From positions 49,773,083-49,837,082 of the forward strand of contig CM055100.1 in NCBI GenBank assembly GCA_029204225.1: a stretch of 64,000 nucleotides of DNA, in the 5' to 3' direction. Under the pieces are notes generated by a model that did no database searches, was not told the origin of the DNA, and was given only the letters and a program-made list of their open reading frames with translations. The position numbers and the translations under genes are program-made. The DNA comes from Diphasiastrum complanatum (taxonomy: Eukaryota > Streptophyta > Lycopodiopsida > Lycopodiales > Lycopodiaceae). Below are positions 10,154 through 22,100 of the stretch, piece by piece (within the stretch, counting starts at the first letter, position 1; every line of letters begins with the position of its first letter).

Positions 10154-13036
10154 ATGCCATACATCAATGGGAAGCTGCCACAGCCTCTCAAGCTTCATCC
10201 GCGAAGGTCTCGAGCCCATTGTTTTAGGGCTTCTGTACTGGCAGCACTCTTCGTCCTTCTGCTTATTGCTGCATCTGCTTATTTCATTCCAACCTATTCC
10301 TTTGTAAGAAATAAACGTACATCACGTGGATCTGTAAAGGTAGAGGATACTTACCGCTCTTCTGCAGTTTGGCCTAGTGTGACCAGTCACAGGCAAAGCG
10401 CGTTGGTGAATGGTTCAGGGGAGACGCTGGAAGATGAGTTGGATGGCAATATCATACAGGAATTGTTTGGAGATGAGAGGCAGAGATTTAGCTCTAGACC
10501 TAAAGTTTTAGGAGTGGTCGGGATCCAGACAGGATTTGGGTCTGTGGAAAGGAGAAAAGCGCTTCGGGACACATGGATGCCCAATACCCCAGAAGGTATC
10601 TTCAGGTGTGTTGATAAAATTTGAGAGGTTACAACTTACTGTTATCAATCGAATGGAGCAGTTGGAAGGAAATCTTTGCAAAATTGACCAACTATTTTTG
10701 AAAATCCAGAATGAAACCTGAGCCCATAGGTTGCCACTGTCATCTAACCCTTACCTGTTTTATGTGAAGAACATTGTGTACATTGTGTGATTGTCTTCTA
10801 GTGACTGATCTTACTCATGCTTGGGTTAGTCAATCCTCTGGTAATTTGACAAAGGGCAGCAAACAACATGCATTCTTTTGTGATGCTTAGTGAATCAGGT
10901 TACTATCGGCCCTTGCCCGCGATCACCATTATCCTTGCTATGCTTTCTGGAATACCTGCTTAGTATTTAAGTTTTTTATCTATTACTCCTAGAAGTTCTC
11001 TAAACTACTGAAACTTTTCTTTGCCAAGTCCTTTGGCAAAGATATCTGCAACTTGCTCTTCCATAGGTCAATAAATAAACTTCACTTGACCACTTTGAAT
11101 ATTCTCTTTGATGAAGTGTTGTTGTATTTCGATGTGCTTTGTTGTGCTGTGAAAAATGGATTCTTTGCCAATTTAATACAACTTTGATTATCACACTAAA
11201 GTACTGTAGGCATATCTGGTACCATATGAAGATCCTGTAGAATCCTTCATAGCCATGTTACTTCACTTGTTGCACTTGTAGTAGCACAATACATTGCCTC
11301 TGTAGTTGATAGTGCAATAGTATGGTACTTCTTTGAAGTCCAAGATATAGAACTTTAACAAGACTAAAGACATAACATGTTAGTAGATCTTCTTCATATC
11401 CTTGCAATTGCAAAACATCTTGTCTTCCATAAACGTCAAAGTACCCTTGATATATCTGAGTACCCGCTTAGCAACTTTCCAGCGAATCTGCTTAGGCTTA
11501 GCCATAAATTGATTAACCATACTAGTCATATGTGTAGCCAACTTGACATTTGGTCGGTCATGTAGTTCTTGAAAACTAGATAACCAGTCTCGCCTAGCTG
11601 TCATATGTTTCGATGCACTTGAATCAACAAACCAACGCTTCTCTTCCGTTGAGAAGTCACCAAAAGGTACTGATGCCGAAAACAACTCACAATTTTCAAG
11701 ATCCAAAGCACTTAATTTTGTATTAAGTTCATCCTGCTTCTTCTTGAACTTGTTGTGCCAGCACTCCTTTGCGTAATGCCTTGGTTTTCTGCAAATAAAG
11801 TGGTTTTCTTTTTGAATTGCTTTCTTTCCATCTTTTGGTTGATTTGATTGATTATCTTCCTGATCCTGCTACTTTTTCTTTTTCTTCTTCTTTTTCCCTT
11901 TGTCACCCTTCTTGGAACTTTGCTCTTGCTTTTTTGCTAACAATGCTTGCTCTTTGAAATCGTCCCTGTTGACAAGATTTTGTCGTCTCATTTCCTCCTG
12001 TAGCAATGTTGCATTCAACTCATTGAAAGAGGACCTCGTCTCTCGTAAAGACATCATCATCACAAAGTTTTGATAGGCTAGACTATTAAGCATGATAGAT
12101 ACCAACATTGAATCTGGAACACTTTCTCCAGCTGCAACAAGTTGCCCTCTCAAATCTTTCACCCGAGTAAAGTAGTCCGTTAGTGATTCACCTGTACCCG
12201 TATGTAGCTTATTAGTTAAGAACAAAATTCGAGATAAAATCTTCAGAATATCCCAAGCCTCCTTGGGTCCAGCAGCATCCCTGATGGGAGGTATAATCAT
12301 ATCTTTAACAGACAAGTTAATGATATGATGAGCTTTTCTCCTCCGCTTTTGATACTCTCGCATCTCCACACTTGTGACAATGTCCCAATATTCTCGATGT
12401 TGGAGAATATTTTGCATCTTGAATTTCCATATGCTGAAGTTTGTACCATCTAGCTTACTAGATTCCGACAACACAACATCATTCAATCCAGCCATTGTCA
12501 AACAACACAACTTAATGACCTGTTTTTCGGCTAACTGTGGTATCAGATTTGTAGGTCAGCAATTGAGACAGCGAACAGATTCAGATCACTCCACTTCTAG
12601 CAGACAGATTGCAGTTCAAGGAACAGACAGTAGTGATGAATAGGTCTAGTAGGCTGTGAACAGGGTTGTATTCCCAGCAAACAGGTGCAGTAGCCACCGA
12701 TCAGATCTGCAGCAGCAAACAGATCTGGATTTCTAGCGAACATGTTTGTACATTCTGCGGACACTAAATGTCTACAAGAATAAGTTGGCAACTTTTAAGA
12801 AAGCTTTCCTGTGTGCTCCTCAACGTGGCTAGGATGATGGAAATAGTTGTAGTGTCACCACCCTCGGAAGAAACGATGAACTAGAATCAAGAAAATCTTG
12901 GGATTAATTGAAGGTCATTCCCATGTAATTAATAAATGTTGGAGATAGTGTATGGTGGTGGGTACTTTGAGTTTGGGGCTAGTTATAAAGCTTGGGACAT
13001 TGGGACATTAATAAAGCTTCTTCTTCTTCTTCTTCT

Positions 13037-13104
<68 letters not shown>

Positions 13105-16100
13105 GCTATGCATTCTGATGAATGCTAAAGAGCATAGCAATTGTGTGATTGAAGAATTTCAATCTACTCTGAGCCATTTGTTGCGCCCAAGTTCATGCAT
13201 TTATGATCCCTTAAGATAGCTTGATCGATGTAATTGATGGCTGACCTACATTTTCTGCACCACTCTCCATTTGAATGTTTCTTTGTAGACAAAATTTTTT
13301 TATCTGTGCATTGGTAGAATAGTTTAGAGTTCGAGCCAAGTAGACTAACGACCCTTACATGATTTTCTGATCTTAGAAGTCCGAGTCTATAGAGTTAAGT
13401 TGCTTACTAGATTGAGTCAATAACTTGAGTGAAAGTCTGTGCTAAGTCTGATGATTCTATCCAAGGAAAATACTCAAGAATAATCAAATCAGGAAACCTG
13501 TGTACTTAGCTATCAATTATAAATATGCCTGATAAATCTGGACACATGCAACTGTAGGAAATAGAAGCCTAAGGATCCAGAATCTTAACTATTCAATCAC
13601 ACAAAGCATTCTCAAAAGAAAGAGAGAGATGGCTAGAAACCCTCTTGTAGAAACTCGTGGACAGCCAAGGAGAATAGTCACTATTGCTTACAACAGTGTC
13701 ACATACAAATGGGATGCACACATATATATATATAGTCCAAGATGACTATCCAACTACTTGACTATTGGCTATCCAACTACTTGACTGTTGACTATCCAAC
13801 TTTCTATAAGTTACATAGAAAGAATAAGGTACCTCCAATATGTCAAGTTGGGGTACTTAATGTCACAATTAGGCCTAGTGGACCCATGAGTCCCTACCAA
13901 GTTAATTTCATACTAACTTAGCTAACTCTAAGTTATGTAGGCCTAATATAATAGATGACCATGGTTACACAAGTCAAAGTAACCTATGGTAATGTAAGCA
14001 ATTCCATTTACATTCCAACAGGAATCCAATATGAATGTAAATTTAGCAAGTTATAAATTCTGGTATGGCTTGGAAGCTGATCATGCATGACCTCTAATGA
14101 ATGTGCAGGGAAGGGTATTCCCAGTAATTATGCCTGTTACGTGAAAGAAAAAGACATGCAGTTGATAAAAGTTAGGAAGAACTCTGTGTGAAGAGGGCTT
14201 TGAAAATAATGACCAATGTATTGATATGAATCAAAGTCGGCACCCACGGCACCTGTTTTTTTTTTTTTTAAACCAAAAAAAAAAAAAACAGGTGCGTACC
14301 ACGGCACGTGTGCCGTGGTACGGCACCCAGGCCCCACGGCACCTGTGCCGTGGGGAACTTTGATATGAATACACAACTAAAATGGCAGCGTTGTGCAGGT
14401 CCTCCTATGATCACTGCGAGTTTATTTCCACCTTGCTTTACTATTAAATGCAATAAGCCTTTGTATTGGACTCCTGTTAATTTTCAGTTGGAAGTTTTGG
14501 TTGGAAGGGCTCCCACTTCCAGTTGAGTTAACTGGAAAAATGAATGATGCTATTGTGTATGATGGTTTGACACTTTTAACCACAATTTAAGACATTAGTT
14601 CATCTCAAGCCTCCAATTGATTAGTCCTTTTAGATGAAAAACGACAGTGTATTAGAAGAAAAGACGAATCAACAGAAGATAGCGAACTGCAATACATTAT
14701 TGTTTGGGTTGTATTTCATATTTCTTATTTTTGTAGTACATCTCAATCTCATAGTTTGACAGTGCAGGTGTTGATTGTTTATTAGATGTCATTTTGATAA
14801 ACAAAAAATGTTGTGCCTGATGCAGGCTACAGCAAGCAACAGGGCTGGCATTCAGATTTGTGATTGGTCATACACCGGATGCAAGGCAAATGGCTGAACT
14901 TGAAGAAGAAGTCAACAAATACAAGGACTTCATCAGAATTGATGTAGAGGAAGAGTACCTTAAACTCCCTTACAAAACGTAAGAAAACTGTGTTTGTAGA
15001 AACTGCCCCTGCATTTGAAAGAGCAGAAATTGAAAAGGTTGTTCATGCAATACTAATTAATTGCTGCTTTTCTGATTCTTTGCTAAGTTATTACTTTCCT
15101 CAAATCAGTATTCAGAAACTGTATACCGACCAGCAGTTTAGAGTTGGAGATAAGATATGTCTGCTGCCCATGTGGACTCCTTTCACTGCATATAAAGAGT
15201 TTTGAGATTTTTTGCAACTAAAGTGCTCATATTTATGAGTACTTCACAAGTTCCATGTTGTATATTACCAACAATTTTATTGATGTGCAGTTTAGCATAT
15301 TTCAAGGCAGTCTTTCAGCTTTTTGATGCTGATTTTTACGTAAAAGCAGATGACGATATCTATCTACGCCCAGGTATTCAAAGTTTCTTAGACAGGAAAC
15401 CTCAAACTAAGCAACCCCTGTGAAGCACAATGTTTCTTATCCTGTACTTAAAGTGAAACTCTTGTGTCATCAGCTATCACTCATCTCTGCAGATCGTCTG
15501 GCAACTTTATTGGCGAAGGACCGTACTACACCTCGAACTTATTTGGGGTGCATGAAGAAGGGGCCTGTCGTCTCCGACACAAATCAGAAGTGGTATGCCA
15601 AATAGGGCTGGAAACTTCAGATGCAAGGATCTGAACTTACTAAAATAATCTATACGTCTACTTGATAGTTTATGAAGTTCATTATTATGACGTATCAACA
15701 CTTATGATCTTTTAAGGAGAGATTGAAGGTTTCTAGGTTGTGAGTTGTCTTTGTTTCCATCTGTCACCCTATGCTTCTAATAATGTAAAAATTTGTGAAT
15801 CTTGGAAGTAGCATACTGATAGTTTCAGTAAACTTGCAGGTATGAGCCTCTAGGAAGTATACTTGGCCAGGAGTATTTTTTACATGCATATGGTCCAATT
15901 TATGCCCTTTCTTCAGAAGTTGTGGTGGGATTAGCAAACATAAAAAATGACAGGTTTGGACACATGGATAGATCAATCTTCGCCTGCTTACGAGTCAAGT
16001 GTTTTAAATAGCTGTGCTAATGAGAGGTTAAGTTTTCGATTATTGGCATGATCTTTTTTTTGTAGCTTGTGTGCTTCATGATGTCCATGCAAGTTTTGGC

Positions 16101-19100
16101 TTGACACATGTTATCAGTTACATCTTTTGAGCATACACGTACCTACTATTGATCAAAGCTAACTTAAATTGCACAATGTTATGATGGAAATTTTTGTTTT
16201 GTCGTTTTACAATGCACATTCTTGGCAATTTAATATACTTTTTGCAAGTTTCTTTTCTCTTATTTTAATAGTTGGAATTTGCTTCAGCTTATGGTTTGTT
16301 GCCTACTAAGGTTGTCACAATGTAGCATAATCAATCACTAGTCCCAAGAGAATTTGGATTCCTTCAAAACTTATGTAGCACCGCTGGCTAAGACTTATGA
16401 ATAGTCTCTCTTTCCTTCATGAGTGCAAACTTACTAAGCTTGTGGGCAAGGTTGATGTGCAGCCTTGCATTTTTTGTGTTGCTAAAGAATTGAACGAGAT
16501 GCTCAATGAGTCTTTAACTTATGTATGTTATTTGAAAGAATTTCGTTTATGATAATTTGGAATGAAATGAGCCTTTAGCAATTTCGTTTATGCAATTCAT
16601 CAAGATGTACTAAGGCCAGATGTCTTCCAAGTCACTATGGACGGTGGGCCTTAAGAATATCAAGGTGAAGGCAACCTTTTATTTTTTTCAAGATCAACAG
16701 GAAATGTTGAAGCTTGCAAAGGAGAGGATACAAAATTAAAGGATCAAGCTCAATATCGTGCTAATGAGAAATGGCCATCTTGAACTCTTAAGGAAGACAT
16801 GATGGCTTACTTGAGAGTACCAAAAGATTGACAAGAAGTTAAGACGGGAAAGGTCTACAAGTTGTATCTATGATATTGTAGACCTTACAAGATAATCAAG
16901 AAAATTGGTGATGTCTTATATCGCCTTTACCCCTTGGAGCTAGAGTTTACCGTCTTTCATATTAGTCGATTAGAAGAAAAGTTGGGTGAAGAGGACATCA
17001 AGGCCAAGAATTGGAGAGAGGGATCTTGCAAAGTTGGGGTCTTGGCATCCTAAACAAAGATGTGTTTGCTTTCTTGTGAAAAGCCAAGAATCTTATGCCT
17101 TTTGAAAGTAGTGGTTTGCTGGAATCTAGCTCCAGAAAGTTCTGGTTTCTTAAGTGTGTGACAACAAAGAAATGATATTGCAAAAATTTCAGCTTAAGAA
17201 AATTTTGCGCTCAATCTTAAAACATGTAAGGGAGGCTTGGAAACTACTTCACAAATCAAGTGAAAGTGCTTTCTTTCACTTTATGCAGATAGAGAGTGGA
17301 TATGTAGTGTAGTTTCAAAAGCAATCATGCTGTAACTTAATTGAGAAAAGTCATTCTTCTGGTTTGGCTGCACTGAAAAGTTTACTAATTGCTTTCTTCA
17401 CACATTTTTTAGATAACAAGCAGTTTTATAGATGAGAGAGTTTTAAGTCTCTATTGGAAGCATAGCAAAAAGCAGTTATGAAATTAGCTTTTTATAAGGA
17501 CAATTATGAAGAAAGTATAATCTTAAAGTTTTCATAACCTGCAAACCAAGAATAAATGGACTATTTTTAAAGTAAGGAAAGATGTAGAGAGAGATTGTGC
17601 GCCCGCTAGATCAGCCTTGCTGGTGGCTAGAGGGTCGTAATTGAGACATTGAATTTTTTATTCTTCCACTTTAGGTGCTTAACAGCAAGTGGCTGGGAAA
17701 ATTGGTAGCTATGAGCGGCTGGAAACTTCCACCTTTTCTCTGGGAAGATCAATGGGTTGTAGGCGACCTCTTTCCTCCGAATTTGAAAGCAATTTTAGGA
17801 TGGTAAAGATTCTGGAGTCGCAGCTTGGGCTCAATCTCTATGGCAACCTGCTAGTGGCAGGTGCGGGAGCTCTCTCTCTCTCTCTCTCTTCCCCAGCGGC
17901 TCTCTCTCTGCTGCGATGGCGCTCTGCTGCTGCCCACGAATCCGACTCCCTCCATTGCTGGCACTCTACTGCCTTTTCCATCGCTATGGTGGTGCTGCTC
18001 GCGGATCTGGCCATTGCTACCATCGCTGGCTCTGATGTTGCTTGCGGACCTGCCCTACACCTGAGCGGAAGTCCACCGACCTGAGCGGAAGTATGCATGA
18101 TTGCAATCGCTACCACTAGTTGCATTTCCATCGCATTTTTAGGCTCATCTGCAATGCCTCATCGTAGACTATCAGCTAGAGGTTACACGAATACCGTTGA
18201 TGATTAGACGAATTCCCTTGATGATGCGGTTCGCTTAACCATGATACTAGGATCATACTAGTATAGTGGCTACGGGTAAGAGGCCTTTCTTTTCAAAGAA
18301 AGGAAAAGACAAGGCAAAGGAAGCACCTTCGGGTCCTAGTAAATAAAGAAAAGGATCTACTATGGATCAAGAGACCTTTGCTAATTGCATGGAACCAGGT
18401 CACGTGGCAAAGGAATGCCCAAAGAAAAGGAGGCAAGCTAAGGGGCTTCTTTCAAGACGCCATGTAACTCTAGCATATCGAGTATTGATCTTTTCTTTTT
18501 TAATAATTTTGTGTCTGAGCATTGTTGCTTTAACACGACAGTTTTTGGTCCTCAAGACCTCATTTGGATGAAGGTACTGGTGGCCAATCCGTAACAATTT
18601 TATTTGATGATGGTTTTACACACAACTTTATCAACTCTAATTTGTTGCAGAAGCTAAAGGTGGAAACAAGGCAAAGTGACCACCGCTATGTTGTGAAGCT
18701 GAAAACGGGAGTAGAAAGCCAAGTATGGGAGTGGATAGTCCCTCATCTACCGATTAAAATACAATCCTATAAAGGTAACTTAGACTTTCATATTATGAAT
18801 CTAGATAAAGTAGATTTTGTACTTGGTAAAGGAGTGGTTCTATGAGAGGAATGAGTCGTTGGAGAAAAACTATGTAACTCACAGTTTGTCGTTCTTGCAT
18901 GATGACTCACTCATTGAATTAAATGGAAATGTGGATATTTCTTCTCCTTATATGCTTTCTGCTTTAGAAACAGTTGAATGCATGAATATTGTGGATTATG
19001 TTTCATACATGTGTTGGTTGAAGGATTTTACTTATCATGAGTTATAACAAAGTTGAATGCAATATTACATATAACATGCAACTTGCATTGATGTCTAACA

Positions 19101-22100
19101 ACCTTAAAGAAGAAAAGTCACGGAAAGGTGAAACCTTTAGGAGACCTAGGCAAGAATTTAATGACATTTTCTGGAACAGCTTCTTGAGGGTCTCCCCCCC
19201 TCTATGGGAGTCAACCATGGTATTAAACTCCTTCCTAGTAGCTCACCTGGTTCTTTGTATCCATACATGATGAGTACTACCGAAGAGGATGAAGTTTATA
19301 GGCAACTGCAAAACTACCTTAAGATGGGCCATGTAAGGCCTAGTAAGTCCCCTTGGGGCCCCCCAGTTATTTTAGTTGATAAAAAAGATGGAGGCACTCG
19401 TCTGTGTGTAGACACTAAAATAACTAAATAAGTTAATGATTAAAGAACGTTACCCCTTACTTTGAATGGATGAAGTGGTTGATCGATTACATGGTGCAAA
19501 GTACTTCACCAAAATCGATTTGAGATCAGGGCATCATCAATTCGAATAAAGGGTGAGGATGTCGAAAAAACTGGGTTTAGAACTAGATATGGCCATTAGG
19601 AGTTTCTGGTTTTACCATTTGGCTTGACAAATGCTCTTGCAACTTTCCAGCAGATGATGAACGATCTCCTTCGTCCATATCTGGGAAAGTTTGTCATAGT
19701 TTACTTAGATGATATTCTTATCTGTAGTAAAACTTTGGAGGAGCATGAGGATCATCTCAGGATTGTCTTAAAGTTACTTAGATAGGATAAGCTCTTTGCC
19801 AAGGAATCCAAATGTGTTTTCTTTCAGAAGAGATTGGTTTGTCTCTGTCTCGTTATTTCGGACCATGGGTTAGAAATGGACCCAAATAAAGTACGACAAG
19901 TTCGTGAGTGGCCAGTATTTTTGGGCTTTATGGGGTTTTTTCATAGATTTATCATGGGTTATGCAATAGTTGCATTGCCCTTGACAAATGTCCTCAAAAG
20001 TGCGAACAAAACTAGCCGACACAGTAAATACAGTCCTTTGGTTACCTGGACTGAAGAGATAAATCAGAGTTTTGAGAACCTCAAATACTATGTCCGTATG
20101 TGCTTGAAATGGATGCCAGTGACTATGCTATAGGTGCAGTCCTATATCAGGATGGTAGACCGGTTGCTTTTGAAAGCAAGAAGTTAGATCCTACTCAGAG
20201 GCGGTATTCCACCTATGAAAAGGAACTTTTTACAGTAATTCATGCTTTGAAAGTTTGGAGACATTACCTATGGCTCCCCAATTTACCATAGTAATAGACC
20301 ATCAAGCGTTAAAGTACATCAACGATGAGGTTGACCTTAGGGGTTGTATAGCCAGATGGTCGGAAATGCTCCAAGAATTTCATTATGACATTGAGTACCG
20401 GAGGGGTATTTCTAATAGCGTCGTAGATGCCTTAAGTCGGATTGGAGAGATTAATCAGTTAAGCTTTTCTGAGATCCAATGTGAGTGTGTGCGCCAGAAA
20501 ATGATGATATTAGGGCCCAAATCCTGCATGAATGTCATGACAGTGCAGGGCACCCTGGCTCAAGAAGAACGCTTGACCTAATAAAAAGGAATTTTTATTG
20601 GCCAAATCTAAAAGGTTAAGTGGAGGCATACGTGCGTAAATGTGGACAATGCCAAGTAAATAAAACTGAAAGACTTAAGGCAGCTGGTTTGTTACTTCCG
20701 TTGGAAATTCCCGAAAGAAAATGGGAGATTTTTCCATGAATTTTGTGGTTGGGCTACCTCGGACGGGGAAGCAAAATGATGCTATTTGTGTTATATTTGA
20801 CAGACTAACCAAAATGGTGCAATTCATTCCAACCAAGAAGTCTATCAAAGCTTTTGAACTTGCTCAACTTTTTGTAGAAAAGTTGTTCAGGTTGTTTGGT
20901 TTGCTGAATGATATTGTTAGTGATCGGGATTCTAAGTCCTGGCAAGTTGTCTTTGAGAAATTAGAGACCACTTTAAATCTAGGGTCTTTAGATCATCCTA
21001 AATCGGATGGTCAAACTGAAAGGACGAACTAGTCTATGGAAGACATGCTTCGTGCATATGTTTCCAGAAGACAGTTGGATTGGGAAAGGTACCTTCCAAT
21101 GATTGAGTTTGCGTATAACAGTGCGAAACATTTAGCGACGGATTTTAGTCCATTCACTCAGATGTATGGTTTTCAGCCTAGAGCTCCAATCTCCATGGGC
21201 CTCAAAAGCCTCAAGGTCAAAGCGGGGGTTGATTTCCTGCATGATATGCAAGAAATGTTGCTTGTTGCTCGCGATAATGAATGTTAAGGACCCTCCCAAA
21301 CCCAACTTGAAGCTGAATGTTGACTGGGCCTGTCCTGCATGGTTGCCATGTGTCGTGATCTAGGATGTGTGTCAGGCTTGGAGACATGTCGTGATCTAGG
21401 ATGTGTGCTAGGCTTGGAGACTCCTACCTTGGAGGTATACAAGGAGAGGAAGTCTCATTAACCGTTCATTTTATCTGCCTGGGAGATGGTGCATGGTGAG
21501 CACTTGTGCACTGCCAGGATGTGTGGTAGCCTAAGGTGGGAGATGGCTGATGGCTCAGGCAGTGGTATGCAAAATTGTCAGGGTTGGAGGGGAATCACTT
21601 GTTATAGGTCACGGGCCAGGGCACGGAGGGTGGATCTGGATTGGATCCTACGACGGGGTGGATCGTGTGATGTTCGGTTCCTTGTGGGTAACCGGCATCT
21701 GGCGGTTTGTTAGAATTAGTGGTTAATTAATTAATTGTAGAGGCCAGCCTGCGAGCTAGAAGGCCTATTTCTATTTTTAGTATAAGTCAAAGTCTAAGTT
21801 TGGCTAGGTACCTAAGTTAGTACCAATTTTGCGAGAATAGTATAGAATACTATTTTATAATTATGCTAACATAGATTGCTATTTTGGAGACTTAGTAATT
21901 AGCATAATTGCTTTTACCAAACGGTAGCTTTGCCTTAGAGTAAGTCCAGTCTCTATAAGAACAGATGGGCGCCCTCCTTCATTATCAATTCAATTCAGAT
22001 CATCTTAGATCATAGTTCTTGTGATTCATTTTCTTCCTGTTGAGTTTAGTGTTTTGTGAGTACTTATAAGATTAGCTTTTTTCCAAGTTTGAGAATCACT

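Larger units (their letters stand above)
10606..14825 (+). other. Intron 1 of the GT31 gene (4.2 kb, transposon-filled)
   Basis: It begins AG|GTGTGT and ends GATGCAG|G. It contains a deleted Copia copy on the - strand (10985-12495), a TTC/CT microsatellite (13018-13100) and a fold-back element (14221-14370). The rest (10606-10984, 12500-13017, 13101-14220, 14371-14825) shows no supportable gene. Confidence 0.85.

Noticed and set aside
9779-10160. Small upstream coding genes before the galactosyltransferase
   Set aside because: No ATG-initiated frame with a recognisable domain; the region is better explained as 5' UTR and promoter.
10536-10721. A 61-codon frame extending past exon 1 of the galactosyltransferase
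   Set aside because: It is in another frame and crosses the AG|GTGTGT donor; the spliced frame matches the GT31 family throughout.
12538-12549. TGGTATCAGATT on the + strand next to the intron 1 Copia gag, like a primer-binding site
   Set aside because: The Copia copy there is on the - strand, so a true site would read on the - strand. The match covers only the first 10 bases and no LTR adjoins it.
17689-18131. Open frames of 131 and 97 codons on opposite strands
   Set aside because: They overlap the CT repeat and GC-rich sequence, have no domain and mirror each other; low-complexity artefacts inside intron 5.
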